Source of the DNA: Viola odorata
Taxonomy: Eukaryota; Streptophyta; Magnoliopsida; Malpighiales; Violaceae
Direction of reading: 5' to 3'
Assembly: GCA_963691705.1 (NCBI GenBank)
Contig: OY829544.1
Location: 2,363,501-2,427,500 of the forward strand
Length of the DNA stretch: 64,000 bases
This document shows positions 1 to 12,982 of this stretch, piece by piece. The translations under genes and the position numbers were made by a program. The first letter of the stretch is position 1; every line of letters begins with the position of its first letter. The notes beneath the pieces were generated by a model that made no database searches, was not told where the DNA came from, and was given only the letters and a program-made list of their open reading frames with translations.

Positions 1-1052
1 ATTATGGACGGATGGGACGACGACAAGTCGGGCAATAATTAAATCAATTTTTAAGAAAATTGTAATGGCCGACTCTCACTATTTCTGATAGTAAAATAGA
101 ATGTGGAAATTAATATTTATTTATTGGAAAAGCGCGGGTGCGTGGGGTCCTTACAGAGTTTATGTGTATGCTCGTGAGTTTAGTTTTTGTGGCTAAACCC
201 AAAAGAAAAAGAAAACAGAATGCAACCAGTCCTCTTCCTGATCACCTACCTGTCTCCACCTCTTCTTCTTCTCGCCTTTCTTCACTCCAATTTATTAATA
301 AAGCTTTCTTCTTTCTTCTTTCTTCTTTCTTCTTTCACCACTCCCTTCTTCCTTCCCCTCCTTGTACACACGATCTCAATTCCGGCTTCCACTTCCCTAC
401 ATTTACTGATAAAGACCCAAAACAGGAACCATTTTGGATTCTTCATCACCATCTCTCCATCTGTGATCCAAGACCCTGATGCCACCCAAGTCATTGTAAG
501 TCTTTCTAGTCAATTTTACACTGAATTCTGCTGTAAATATGCTCTGTCTAGATCGGTATCTGGGCTTGAACATTTTACTAAAGTCTCATTCTTGTTTGAC
601 AAAAGAAAAAGTTAGTTTAAGTCTTTTATAATCATCAAAACAAGTATTCGTCTTCTGTCCTTTTTTTGTGTGCATCACTTCTTTTTCTCAACTGGGTTTT
701 TGATCCTCTACATGGTGCTTCTGTCTTGCTTGGGTGGATTTACATTCATGTTTCTATTTTGTCCTGGTTTTCTAGCCAAGTGTATGAGTGATAGTGAGAA
801 TTTCTTCCGGGGAATGGTTTCTAGTATTTATGGTATGGGGCGAAACAGGACGTTATTTAAGCTACAACTGATTAGCCGTGAGTTGGATGAATTTGGAACA
901 TGCAAAAGTTTTTTCCCCCTGTTTTTGTGTGTTTCATCAGATTATTGATCAACAGATCCTTGAACGTGTGTTCAATTGTTTGCTTTGTGGATTGTATGTA
1001 GGTGACATTTGATGAGCGCTTGAGGTATTGATATTGGAATCTCACTTTTATC
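1..1052 (+). other. Upstream region and 5' leader of the PCH1-like gene
   Basis: This stretch holds the promoter side and leader of the gene that starts at 1053. A pyrimidine-rich CTT/TTC tract lies around 300-360. A good donor (GTAAGT) at 496 pairs with an acceptor (TGTAG) ending at 1001, so a leader intron of about 506 bases is likely, with leader exons ending at 495 and restarting at 1002. The transcription start and a TATA box were not identified. Open frames here are short, low in complexity and look non-coding. Confidence 0.55.
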
Positions 1053-3741
1053 ATGTCTGGTTCTGCTCTGCAATCATGTCATGATAAGGACGCCACTCGA
1101 GGAAAGTCAATGCAGCCTCACCAGTCTGCTTGGATGGCTCACTGGATGCACACAAGTTTTAAGTCAGCCGATGTAGCTAAGAATCAGCTATCAATTCGAA
1201 GTGAATCTGGAGATGAAAATGGTGTTGCGAAGCATCCGTGTTCAATTGGTCAACCTGCAGCAATAGAAACTAGCAGCTCAAAATTTGTTTCAGAATTTAG
1301 AGAATTAGACAAGGGGGGGACGACTAATGAGGATCAGGCGACAAATCTACAGAGGTTAAGGAATGAGACATTTGATGGCCAGTCTTTTCCCATGTTCAGA
1401 TTTTCTACAGGTGGAGAAACTAGTTTAGATCCAAAGTATGGTGAGTCCTCTAGCAACCAATCGACAGTTGTAAGGTCGAAAATTGGTCCAAACACTGGAT
1501 ATGATGCTTTGGGCAGTATAACCGAGACTTGCTCGTTCGCATGGCCGCATTCAGTAGCTGAAACCCAAACTAGAGGGCCTCGTTATCCGCTTGAAGATGT
1601 CACATGGACTCCCGACCAGCACTTCATGTCCACTAACTTGCGAGAGGGGAATAGCTTAGCTGTTCCAACACCTTATCAGGTTCATCACGTTGGTAGGCAA
1701 GACAACCTCAACCAATCAGGTGCTACTTTTTTGGTTCACGGGAAGAACACAAACAACAATGCAGGTCTGTTAAATGATCCCTCAACAAGCAGTATTCAGG
1801 CAAATCGTTTTGTTGGTCAGCAATTCCAGAATATGAAAAGTCATTCTGATGCTGAATTATTCCCTAGCTTTATTAGTCAATATGCGCTACCAAGAATGCC
1901 CTTTTCTCCTTCTAATTTAGAGACCATGAGAATTCGTACAACCATAGACTCAGTTGAAGGATCTTCCAGGGGTCCTCCAAAGTTTTCTCAAACTACTCAC
2001 CACTTTTTCTTAACAAAAAAGACTGAAGGAGGTCAAACTTTCGGAGAGACAGCAACATGTACCAAATTCAAGGGCAAAACAGTAAATGAAGTAATCAGTT
2101 TACCTCCAGATTTTGGTTTCCATGTGCAGCAAGGAGTAAAGCTGCAGCCATTGGACAGCTCTGCAGACAGTGGAGGAAAAGAAAACATTGGCACGATTAG
2201 GACTTCTGCACTTGGTTCAGGCAATGAGTCATCAGCTGAAACAGATACCATGGATATGGATGCTTTCCGTGAGAACCGCCTATCAGGTCTTTATGCCCCA
2301 TACTAACAGTGAGAATTTAGCTGGATGAAACTTTGTAACTATATTCAGTTTCATTCTAACTTGTTCTATTTGGTTGTAGGCACAACTTCATCCCCTTCAA
2401 ATAAGGTACTTGCTTTGCTTATCTGTTGATCTAGTCGTTCCCCCTCAAGTATTTTTCATTGTTGCTTGTCCTTTTTATTTTTGTTACAGTGAGTATTGGC
2501 TGAGCATTCATCCTCAAGGAACTAGTCATGGTAATAAGTCAGCCGTACATGTAAATTTCCTCAAATATGTTTAATGTGGTCCAGATTTTCACTTTGTTGT
2601 GCTGAAGAAACTTATGTAGCGTAATGGATTAGTTTCCACCAAAGGAAGTCGAGGTTTATTGTTGCCTTTGCCATTGTGATGTGCCACTGCAAATATCTTT
2701 TTGCCAAAACTACTTACATAGTTACATTATTTACTTAGTTCCCTGTTTGGTCTACGTCAGCAAGTTTATGTAGCAGATAATTGCCAAATGTAAGATAGGT
2801 CCTTGAGTCAAGCTCTTAATTGCGCCATTTGATTTCTATTCATCCAGTAGCTGGGCCTTTTATGACTATATCTTGTAATGGTTATATCTGCTGGCATATC
2901 AGAAGTTTGTGATCTGCTAATTGGAAGCTGTTATTCAAAGCCATTTCTTTTATGAATTTTGTAGGACGTCAGCAGGGGGGGGAAGTCACCGGCATCTGAT
3001 GCTGCATTGCCTTCAGCAAGAGAGGAGGCCAAAGATGGACTGTTGAATACAGAATTACCTGATATAAACCAAGTGCTTCCTGGAGTCCAAAGTGCAGAAG
3101 ACTCAGCATATGACAAGGAGACAAGCACATCAAGAACCTTGAGTTTGGGTGTGGACCACTTCCTTTCTTATGATGAGCAACCCATGGATTCAAGATCTAG
3201 TCCTCGCCCCAAGAGTCCATCAGGAGTGGATCCATACAGAAGATGGGTTAAACGTCTCAAGCCGAATGCTTCTTCTGATTCTTTGGTTCATGGCACCAAG
3301 AACTCAAAAATGGAAGAAGCCTTTTCTCATGAAAAAGTTAATAAGCTCTTTGGCAAAATACTCGAACGTAGAAGAACTGGTCCAGAACCAACCGCAAGCC
3401 AGCCTTGGGCTAAAGAACAGATGATGAGAGATCAGTCCACAGGTTCAATGAGGAATGCTGAATCCACATGTACTGTCTCGGTCAGGAAAAGTCAAGACAT
3501 AGCACTCTCACATTTTTGGATTCAGAGGTGGTGTCACAATCTTTCAGCATCATCAAAAGGTAAGCCTGAAGCACCGGTGGTGTGTGAGCCACAGAGTTTA
3601 AAGGAGACACTCCCAAGCAAGCAATTTCCAAGCATTGCTGCTATGGCTCTTATGGGGAAGGCCATGAATGGTTTTCGTCCATGTCAATTCAGGAAACGGG
3701 GATCTTCTGTGGTTTGGAATACCAAAGAAGAGTTGTCATGA
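1053..3741 (+). CDS. PCH1: PCH1/PCHL-like protein (annotated in plants as 'F-box protein At2g16365-like')
   Basis: The coding sequence joins 1053-2286, 2380-2405 and 2965-3741, giving 678 residues. The phases close exactly (1 base left over, then a 26-base exon). The N-terminus carries the MQPHQSAWMAHW block and the C-terminus the blocks SHFWIQRWCHN and FPSIAAMALMGKAMNGF, which I recall from the At2g16365/At4g34550 family. No F-box is visible despite the usual database name. In Arabidopsis PCH1 and PCHL bind phytochrome B, stabilise photobodies and restrain hypocotyl growth by day length; the role here is inferred from resemblance only. The protein is Ser- and Gln-rich and looks largely disordered. 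The first exon runs on to a stop at 2306 if its intron is retained. The family assignment comes from memory of conserved blocks and is moderate; the gene structure is firm. Confidence 0.68.
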
Positions 3742-4821
3742 GAAATTGATGCTGGGAAGTAAGACTGAAGTGTAAGCCAAGCAACTCAAGGCTGGTAACG
3801 GTCTTCTCACAGGTGGGCATTAGATCACAAGCAGAACAATTTTCAGCCTCAGTTACCTGTAAATTCAGCCAACAGGATGCGTAATTTTTAGTACCTAATG
3901 AATAGTTTTGATTCGGTATGTACCCCCTGCCTTAGTTCCTTCGTTCTCTTTTCAACTTTTAAGGGAAAATATTCTAGCTAGGCCACTTGTGGAATGTTCA
4001 GTAGGGGGCTTGTTTGTTGAATGCGGCTACTTGGGTGAAGATTGAAGAGCTAAGCTTAGCCTCCGCTGGTTGATTTCATATAGTTGAGGAAGGAATAAGG
4101 CCATGCAGAAACTTCCACCATCTACATATATCTTGGAACCAAAGTAACAAAATCGAAGTGAGAAAAAAAAAATCTGAGAAACTAATGTTGGTGTTCTAAG
4201 ATAAATGCTTGTTTTGATGTGTCTACTGTTTTGTTTATATCTTTTAGGGAGTGATTATTTTCACGCTGCAAAACTTAATTCATTTTTTTTTCTTTAAATT
4301 AATGTTTTTATTAAAGTGTTTTCATTTTAAAAAAATGTGTGATAGAAAAATAAAAATCAATAAAGAGACTTTTCTTCATTCATTCAAATTTGAGTGAAAA
4401 ATTATTAAAAAAATAGAAAATAATAATAAATTAAATTATAGAAATAAATGGTGTGTGTTGCTACTCGAATTTTGATTTTCGTCACAATTTTTTTCACATT
4501 TTTATCGTTTTTCGCATTATAAGTCAAAATTCTAGGGATCTTTGATCTTCGGCTATATATTTTAACATTTCGCTTCATTTCATTGTCTTTTTGGTTTTTT
4601 CGTATTTTTTACTGTCTTTTCACTCTAACTTCTATCGGTCCCGAGTAAACTATATAGCCGAAGATCAAAGATCGCTAGAATTTTGACTTAGACGGGCTAA
4701 TAATGCGAAAAACGATAAAAATGCAAAAAAATTAAATTTCGGGAAGCAATAGTGTGCAAATAGAAGTTTATATTAATGCGGTGAAACCATACATGTGGTT
4801 AATACAGCCAGAATTGAACAC
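3742..4821. other. Intergenic: 3' UTR of the PCH1-like gene, then a foldback element
   Basis: About 400 bases of probable 3' UTR follow the stop at 3741. After that comes AT-rich DNA with a large inverted repeat (listed separately). The right edge holds the 3' UTR of the convergent PV42a-like gene. No further coding sequence was seen. Confidence 0.6.
4488..4735. mobile_element. Foldback (MITE-like) element with long inverted arms
   Basis: Bases about 4490-4558 reappear as the reverse complement at about 4652-4733, around a spacer of roughly 95 bases. Matching blocks include ATCTTTGATCTTCGGCTATA on the left and its complement TATAGCCGAAGATCAAAGAT on the right, plus AAAAACGATAAAAATG-type ends. 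It carries no gene. The size and structure fit a small non-autonomous DNA element. A target duplication was not resolved, so the superfamily is not assigned. Confidence 0.7.
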
Positions 4822-6701
4822 TCAATGATCTTGAATGATGGCTCCACTGCTTACATGGCATCCTGTTTGTTCTAGTGCAGTGTCAAAGAAACCACCTCCA
4901 TGAATAGTTGCATCTATACACGGAGGAGCAAACTGGACAATTATATCCCGTAATGTGAGGATGCCGGTTGGCTGCTGTGAATCGTCAACTAAGAAGCTAC
5001 AGCTGCTCTTTGTACCTGCTAATCTGTCCATGGCTTGCTTGAGAGTGTTGCTTCTTTTCACGGTGACCGGCATGTCCATCCGTGGGAGGAAATTGTCTCG
5101 TAATCGGAGATTGGCTGCTGACAGAAGAGGCCTCAGGTCTCGTTCACCGGTGGGATCAGAGGTTTCATTTGCATTTTCAGTGTGAATGAATTCATCTGCA
5201 GTTAGAGTCCTGTGGATGTTATTAGCACTCATTAAACAAAAAAACCAGAGAAAGGTGGCCATTAAAACTTACTTTCTGTCTCGAACAAAGCCGTTATTCT
5301 TCCCTAGAAGAAGATAAACGTCGTTATTCCTTATGCAACCAATGATCTGCCGGGTTTGTCGGTTCACGACTGCCACTGCACCAGTTGGGCTTTTCCATAG
5401 CATGTGAAGTGCTTCTGCCAAGCTTTGATCTCCATAGACAAGAACAATGCGCTCTACACTTTCAAAACTGGGTACAGAGAAAGAAGAATGGTAAAAGAAG
5501 CACCAAACAGGAATTTAGAACTTCAAAAAATATTCATCCTCTAGGGTTTTTGCGTACCGAAACTCCGATAAAGCTTTATCTGCAATGTGATCAAACCACT
5601 CTAGTCCACTTGATTTGAGCAACAACTGGATGACTGCACTCTGTGAAAAGAAACACATTAAACATTATTAACAGGTTTTTGTCACGCCGCGCACAATACT
5701 CAGCGGGTAACATTTTGCTGTTGGCGAAAAGAACGTATCTGAGTTACAGCTAGGTAACTTAGACTTTATACATTGCAGCTAGGTAACTTACCTGAGTTAC
5801 AAAACCAATGGCCTGAAAGGTTGACTTTTCGATGACCGGCACCACTTGCAGAGAGTGCTTAGATAGAAGTAGAAGCACACGAAAAAGTGTATCATCCAAC
5901 TGTACAGGGAAGAATGGATCCCAAAGGAATGACCTGGCTAACTCCCCTACCTGTATAAAACAGAACCGGATAGTTTTTTTTTTATTATTCATAGGCGGAT
6001 GTGTAATTTAAATCCGAAAATGAACAGTGAGTGCAAGGTACACCTTAGTTTCTCCAATTTGAGAATTCTGTTCTAGCATGCTGAAGATGCTACTTGCACA
6101 ACTCTCCTCAGCACCAGCATATCTGGCTTGGGTGTGAGATTTCTCACATTCCTTGGCAAAACAATGTGATGTGAAAGTCATAGTCTTTAGCAATAAAAAA
6201 AGTTCACCTGAATAGGATCTGGGGTTTTAGATTCTTACCTCAAGAGACCAAAGAACGATTCTGGCGAAATCTATAAACCCTAGATACCGATCCGAATATC
6301 TTCCAAATGGGTCGACAAAATCATCAGCAATAGGAGCAGCAAACACATTCTTCTCATACAACAAATGTATTGCATCTTTTACACTTTTCCCATGTTTCAA
6401 TTCCACAACTGACATCCGAATTCAAGAAATTAGCGTAATAAATTCAACAAGTATAAAAAATAGACCTATCAAAAGAAGGAATACCAGTGGAATTATGGAT
6501 TCCAGGGATAGAACTGACAGGGATGTGATCAAGAAACGTTTGAAGAGCAGTGCCATGATCAAGCTCTTTGTGTTGCTGTTGGTGATGAGACATGGCGAGA
6601 TTGGACATTACAATCTCCTTTTTTACCTCTATGCTACTACCTTCTGTGTTCTTCATTACTTTCACTAATGTCCTCAAATCAAATTTGTTTGATTCTTGCA
6701 T
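4822..6701 (-). CDS. PV42A: SNF1-related kinase regulatory subunit gamma-like PV42a (CBS-domain protein)
   Basis: Seven exons on the minus strand: 6485-6701, 6239-6408, 6044-6184, 5792-5950, 5558-5640, 5273-5467 and 4822-5209. All phases close, giving 450 residues. The N-terminal blocks DHGTALQTFLDHIPVSSI and VVELKHGKSVKDAIHLLYEK, and later SFLWDPFFPVQ, identify the PV42 branch of plant gamma-like subunits. The protein consists of two CBS pairs; the last ends in GILTLRDIIVQFAPP. Family members are nucleotide-sensing-type partners related to the SnRK1 energy kinase, and Arabidopsis PV42a/b have been linked to pollen and fertility. Partner and ligand here are inferred. The gene is followed downstream by the convergent PCH1-like gene and lies behind the AGPase gene on the same strand. 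Confidence 0.88.
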
Positions 6702-7414
6702 TGCTTCTTCTTGTAATAACTAATCTTTTGTGCTTTGTTCTGTTACAGTTTTTGCCTAAAATTGCTCCTGCGAGTGCTCTTATACCGGACGCGTGTAGGG
6801 ACAGGTGGCAGCACTGAATGCCTTACAACCTATGACTTGCTTCTAAGTGGAAAGCTGTTGTCTGTCACTGTTGGATTAACACGAGAATCGCAGTTTTTCT
6901 ATCTAGACACGCCTGGTTTAATTGTACGATGAGCAGGTTGCTAGTTATAATCAAGATGATTAAAGATACTATTCATTTTGATATCGACGGGATAATTTCT
7001 GAAAAGATCAAAAGTGCGATTAGATAGAAAATCTGAATTATTTTATAATTTTTCGGCTAAATATGGCAGATTCATTTTATTTTTTATTATTCTCAAAGCA
7101 ACAAACTTTTTGAGTTTCATTCATCAAGAGACAAAAACAGCTAACCTTCCTCCAACTTAACTTAACTTAACTTATTGTAATCTTATATCCCTAATACTGA
7201 AAAGGTTCTTTCGGATTCTCATGAGAAAGGAAGGGAGCTAGTAATTAAAAGAAAGTGCAGGTTTTGCTTCTGTCATCACCAAATGCTGCTATTTGCCGTT
7301 TCGTCGGGTTCTTCGGCAGCCTCAATCTGCAGACTAATCGTTTCTGCATTTTGAATTGTTCTTCCCTTGACACCTTTTCTTGAAGCAGCTCTGGCATTAC
7401 ACTTGACATCCACT
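6702..7414. other. Intergenic: PV42a promoter side and AGPase 3' UTR
   Basis: This spacer separates two same-strand genes, so it must hold the AGPase 3' UTR (right part) and the PV42a-like promoter (left part). It is AT-rich around 7000-7200. The open frame at 6735-6932 lacks recognisable family features and is probably not a gene. Confidence 0.5.
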
Positions 7415-10400
7415 TTATATGACTGTTCCATCCTCTATTGTTGCCTTCTCTGGTACAATGGTGATTCCGGACCGAATATAGAATCCATCTTCCTCCCTGT
7501 CCGCTTCTTGGACACCCTACTCAGAGGGATCATTTAGGCGCGGTTAGAATTAGAATTTGCTACATCGAGAAATTTTTCTACTTGTTATAAAATTGGGTTG
7601 AGATGGGAGACTATCACTTACATCCTTATTCATGACCACCACATCTTTTCCTATCTTTGCATTCTTATCAATGATACAATTCCTACACAGAAAAGTCAGT
7701 CTAATCAGAACCCTTTTAGCTCCAGTCAAGTTGTAAGAAAAGATACGTGTAAAAATCGAAAATGGAAGATCACAAGAAATCATTCTTTCAACCACAAAAT
7801 TTTCAAACATCTAGTCAAGTATACCTGATTTTTGAGTTACTTCCGACCCCAATTGGGACTTTCCCCGCTGCAAGTAGAGAAGCAATTTCTGCTTCAGTTT
7901 GGTAATAATCAGCTCCCATCATCACGGTGTCCTGAAAATGGAAAATGAGGTGCTCAATAACTTCATCAAGTTGGCAAAGAGAAAGTGAACATTCGGGGAA
8001 AACTATGATGGTTCACCTTTAGCTCTACTCCACAATCCAAACGAGAGCGTTCGCCAACTACAGAGTGTTGGACTGTACATTCTCTCAAGAAACATCCATG
8101 GGAAATTAGTGCATCTACAATCTGATACATAATCAAACATGAGAAGCAACTCACTCAGTGAAGCTGTGAACCAACATAACTCAATGAAGCTGCAATTTTA
8201 ATAGCAAAGTATATCAGCATACCCGGCAGTTATCAATTTTAGTTGGTGGTAGGAACCGAGGAGAAGTGTAGAAGGGTGTTTTTGGGTCATAAAACTCAAA
8301 CTTTGGAGGCTGAACAAAAGAAAATCAATTTGTAACAAGTCAATTCAACCGTCGGAGAGAGTCATGCAGGCATGCGTACATGAAAGTCAAGCAAGATTTA
8401 CACTCCCACATCAGAAATACCAACCTCTTCTGTAAGGGCTAAGTTAGCTTCATAGAATGACTTTATCGTTCCTATATCCTCCCAGTAGTCCCGGAATATA
8501 TATGCCTGTGAATACCATAGTTACCTAGTATTAAACTTTCTAGTCAATATATTTGAACTGTGAAGCATAGAGAATCTCAATCTGAATGAGAAAATAGCTG
8601 AAAAATTCAGTACCACAAGAGAACCAAAGGGAAAAAAGGCTTTCATATCTCATCTTTCTAAGTGTTCTTACATGGACATTGTGCTCCATCACAGCTGAAG
8701 GGATGATCTCAGATCCAAAGTCATTTGATGTAGGATATCTCCACCTCAGGAGCTTCAACAAAATATCAGTCTTAAATACATAGACCCCCATGGACGCTAT
8801 ATAGGGGGACCTCGCGGCATCTTGCGGAGATAGCCCTACACAAGTTGTATCAACTTGCTGCAGAAGGTCAACAAAGGAAATCATAAATAATTGAAGTCTT
8901 TCGATATGCTCGGGTTTCATTATATTCATTGCTTATTTCTAAAGTGATTTTCCAGGGAAATCAAGTAAACAGGACTTTGTGCTTTATGTCAAAGGAGACA
9001 CCCTGTTGAGGAATAATCTAATGGGAAATGTCCAAGATTTGCAAACTTTAGACAGGCCTTCAATTTCAGGCTTTATCCAGAAATCAGCCCAGTTGGGTGA
9101 TATAAGAAAGCACTTGATGACAAATTATATGTTGGACAATAGTCACACCTAGTTATTGATACTCAAGAAGTTAAAATAAAGACAAATCTATTCAGAGATT
9201 AAAATGCAGGATTATTACTCACAAAAGCTGGTCTACATGGATTTGAATGCTCACCATTTCTCTCAGTGCAGCATCAGTTGGTTTTTCAGCAAACTGGGTT
9301 ACTCGACCCCTGCTGTCTACCTTCACCAATCCATACTCTGACGCACGGCTGGCAAGCACCCACTCAATGTCAGATTAAATCACTAGAGAACTAAAGTGGC
9401 ACTGGAATAACAGAAACCTATAAAAATATAACTTTTAGTAAAGAAATGGACCCAACAGACCTCTCGCCCACTGGTACACATGAAATTGTAATATCTGCAT
9501 TGCTGTCCACATGTTGCTGTAGATGCAAAGCAATAGGTAAGAAATAACTTCAAGAATGTTAAATACAGCACAAGTCTTGTCCAGGGCAACATACTTGCAC
9601 GAAGTCCATATAATCCATTCTGTACAGATGATCTCCAGATAAGATGAGTATATTCTCAATGTTCCTATTCTTGGCATCCTACAAGGGTCACAATTTATTA
9701 GACTCTGATCACGTGGAATTTCACTAGTTGTATCCTTCTACCTTGACAAAGTAGCGAATACCTAAAAAGGATTAGTATATGTACCTCAAAAACCCATGTA
9801 AATTGCCTCACAGCATCTGCTGTTCCTTGAAACCACTTCATTCCTGCTTCTCCAGGGGTTTGAGTTGCTGCAAGAACCTGTTCATAGAGTTTTCTATTAG
9901 TCAAAATTTCAAAAGCCTTTGGAATACAGCATCCAGTCTAGTATGGGAGATAACAAAAATGGCATCCCATACCTCCACAAATCCATCCCCAAAATTAATA
10001 CCATTCCCGAAATATGTGCGAGCAAGATGCCGATTGAGGGAAGCTGAATTGAACTGGGTCAGCACAAAAATCTTGTTTATGCCACAGTTGATGCAATTGC
10101 TCATCGGGATATCTATGAGCCTATAGCATCCTCCCACTGGTACCTGCAGAACATCATCAGCTGCATAAGTAAATTTCAAACCTCATGGCAGCAAATTACA
10201 CAAAAATGAGATCTGGAATTATCATGGACTAACTGAACATATAAATACATAAAACAGCAAAATTCACATCTACCAAAACCAACCAAAAAGAAACAACATT
10301 CAAGCTTAATTGTATCTCATGAATATACCAACAACAATTAGTAAGATCAGAATATATATCCTTACAGCTGGTGTTGCTGCCCTTCTGGTGAGTGGAAACA

Positions 10401-10833
10401 GCTGAGTTCCTGCACCTCCTCCTAATATGATGGATGCCACATTTTTCGGGTCTGCTCTTCGTCTCTCAACTCGGGGTATTTGTAGGGTCTAGTGATCAAA
10501 TAAGCAACATTAAGAAAGAGATTTATTATTCAAAGTAAATCAAAGACAGAAATCAAAACCAAAATAGGCATCACAAAACAAACTTCCAATCAGCAAAATG
10601 GATCAACTTACCACAGCCTCCTTGGCATTGTTTGATGTCAAAACAGCAGAAGCAACACCAGGGTTGACATTATTGATATTCTTGACAGCTCTCAAGCTTT
10701 TCCCCAACTGTTTCAAACCCTTGTTGTTTAGACTCCCCCTGATGGTTTCACCCCAAAATTGGCTCTCTCCATTCTTCAGACCAGTTTTCACAACATGGAT
10801 GTTGGCTTTCAAGCCCAAACAGCAAGAATCCAT
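7415..10833 (-). CDS. APL3: Glucose-1-phosphate adenylyltransferase (ADP-glucose pyrophosphorylase) large subunit, plastid
   Basis: Makes ADP-glucose from glucose-1-phosphate and ATP, the committed step of plastid starch synthesis, as the regulatory partner in an L2S2 tetramer. Fourteen exons: 10612-10833, 10366-10488, 9973-10143, 9785-9877, 9595-9678, 9461-9516, 9255-9348, 8672-8857, 8425-8505, 8223-8309, 8017-8121, 7825-7931, 7622-7682 and 7415-7516. Phases close to give 523 residues, normal for the family. In-frame TAG and TGA just upstream fix the start. Residues 1 to about 85 are a plausible transit peptide. The nucleotidyltransferase core runs from [10 protein letters not shown] (97-106) through GDHLYRMDY (218-226) to GSEIIP; a left-handed beta-helix ends in IEDGTVI. 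Gln103 and Thr113 stand where catalytic small subunits have Arg and Lys, so this subunit is probably regulatory. It is closest to the APL3/potato large-subunit type; the exact isoform is inferred. Confidence 0.93.
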
Positions 10834-12748
10834 CGCAGCAAGCTATCAGCAGAAGATGATGGATCACAATTTTGGAGGTCTGTTCCTTTTGAAAAAGTAC
10901 CGGACAGAGATCCCTGTAAAGAAGAGTTCAAAACTAAGTAACCAAGTAAAGTGCAGATGACATAAAGATAGACTGCTAGAAATGCGAAATCACCCAACTT
11001 GCACAAAACTCTCGCCGATGGAGTAAAGTAGGCAACAAACTCAAGCAAACCCGAAAAAGCCAAGTTTAACTTTACTTTAATGGCTCAGAACTATAGCCTA
11101 AGCAATACCCATACAAGTGAAGAGAGCCAAGAATCCAGAAACCTTATACTAAGAAGCCAAAGAACCAAACTTTTATTCTTAAAAGCGAAAGAACCATACT
11201 TTCAGACTTAAAAGTAAGCAAGACCGCATCAGAAAACAGAGTAGTTTGACTAAACTAATAAACAGAGACAGAATAGATTGGACGAAAATAGGAGGAAAGT
11301 GAGAATGCAATGCCGTGAACTGAAGCGATAAATGTCGGTGATTGATTGTTATGGGTTTATTGGCTTGTGAGCCATTCACGAGAAATCCTGCATTTTTCGC
11401 TGTTTCATTAGTACCTTGAAAATAATGTAAGCTATTGACTGCGATCTCTCTCTCTCTCTCTAATTGCCAATCTTCTTGTGTGGAAGTCCACTTTCTTTCT
11501 GGAGTCCAAGTTCCTAGGTTACTCTCTGGTGCAAGAAGGGTGCGGGTGCAAGACGGTTATAAACCCAAGTACTTGTGCATGTCAGTTATAGATGGAAACA
11601 ATTATCACCAGCAAACAACAACTAAAAATTGAGATTTAAACGGTAATCTTTATTAATATTTTACCACTAGTGAATAACTAGTCGATCACAAGATGACCCG
11701 TGGTGAATTTTTTCTAATTTGTGTAATCTACTACAGTACAACCAAATGTTTGCCGTTTACAATTTGATAATGACCTTACTGATTTATTTGAGAGGTGTGA
11801 TGTGATTATGGTACCTCTTAATTGAAAAATCATTAGCTTTGTGCCACCTGTTTCTCGAGCAATTGGTGCGATGTTATGTATCTTTACTGGTGGTCCAGAA
11901 ATCACAGGTGACAGAAAAAGAATAGTAGGTGATTTAATAATCGTGACAAAGTACAAGAATCTTGGCCACACGTGATCCAAAAGTTTTCGGTCTTTTCCAG
12001 AATTTTATATCCGCGTAAAATTAAGAGTTTGTTTAAGATTGATATTTCATTTTGTATTGTAGACGCTAAATTCGTTCGAGCATGTTCGAGTATGTATGAG
12101 AATTAATACTTCTATATTTATAAGTTCTACATTATTTTTAACTTTTTATGCCAAAAGATGATAAGGTGGATAAAATTTTAATTTTAAAAATAATATTAAT
12201 TTAAATAGTGATGGGTAAACTTTTAAGAAACTCATTTATATATAACTATTCACTGTTAATGTGTCAACGGAAAAGCATACCCTAGTAGTTGCCGTTGCTT
12301 TGCCTCCTCGGTCGCCAAGTTGGACAGCGTGCGGCTAAAAACGCTAATCATGCGACCTAACCCTCGTGGGCGGTTCTCATTACACGGACCTGTACGAGCC
12401 ATGACGTGCATCACCAGGCCCACGTGCCAAAATCCATCAGGCTTTTACCTTTTGTCTTGATACTTTGGTGGGCCCCAGTTCTGCTATCTACTCTTATCTG
12501 TTTGCGCTATATTTGTCTCCCTGTTATTGGGCCTACAGCATCGTTGTCCCTTCAATTGTTTTATTTTCTCTTTCTGGTATCGGTTAATTTCGTTAAAATA
12601 TATAATCTGACTCTAAAAGAAATAATTTATCTATTATAATTTTTTTACATTCTTAAATACCTAAATTAAAAGTGAACAAAACCCTAATCACTCAACTACA
12701 TTCCCTTTCTAGAAAGATCTTTCTCTAATTTGAAAAGAATCATCAAAT
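10834..12748. other. AGPase 5' leader and promoter, then AT-rich spacer
   Basis: An acceptor (TTTACAG on the minus strand, near 10915) upstream of the AGPase start suggests a leader intron, with the first leader exon somewhere in 11000-11400. A (CT)n run lies at 11445-11461. Beyond 11650 the DNA is plain AT-rich spacer with no gene that I can support. Confidence 0.4.
11445..11461. repeat. CT microsatellite
   Basis: An uninterrupted TC dinucleotide run upstream of the AGPase gene. Such pyrimidine tracts are common in plant promoters and leaders; no function can be shown here. Confidence 0.85.
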
Positions 12749-12749
12749 A

Positions 12750-12982
12750 CTTCCTCCGATCTTTAAAAAATGTCTTTTATTATTTGCGCACGCATTTTAA
12801 GGAGATCGGATGACTCACTGTTTGACCCCGAAAAATTTCGTATTTTTTTTCGAACGTACGTTAAGGATGCACGTACGTTCGAAAAAAAGTACGAAATTTT
12901 TCGGGGTCAAATAGTGAGTCATCCGATTTTCTTGAGATGCGTGCGCAAATAGTAAAAGACGTTTAATAGAAACCGGAGGGAA
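12750..12982. mobile_element. Stowaway-type MITE, near-perfect foldback
   Basis: The ends read TTCCTCCG and CGGAGGGAA, flanked by TA on both sides (12748-12749 and 12983-12984). That matches the Stowaway/Tc1-mariner ending (CTCCCTCCG) and TA target site. The whole element folds back on itself: the arm with GCGCACGCATTTTAAGGAGA and TTTGACCCCGAAAAATTTCG returns inverted, meeting near 12862 at CGAACGTACG. It has no coding capacity. Confidence 0.85.

Noticed and set aside
138..615. Two overlapping open frames before the PCH1-like gene
   Set aside because: Low-complexity Ser/Phe/Leu-rich translations of a CTT-rich leader, crossed by a strong splice donor at 496.
10598..10960. Plus-strand frame opposite the AGPase first exon
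   Set aside because: Antisense shadow of the transit-peptide exon.
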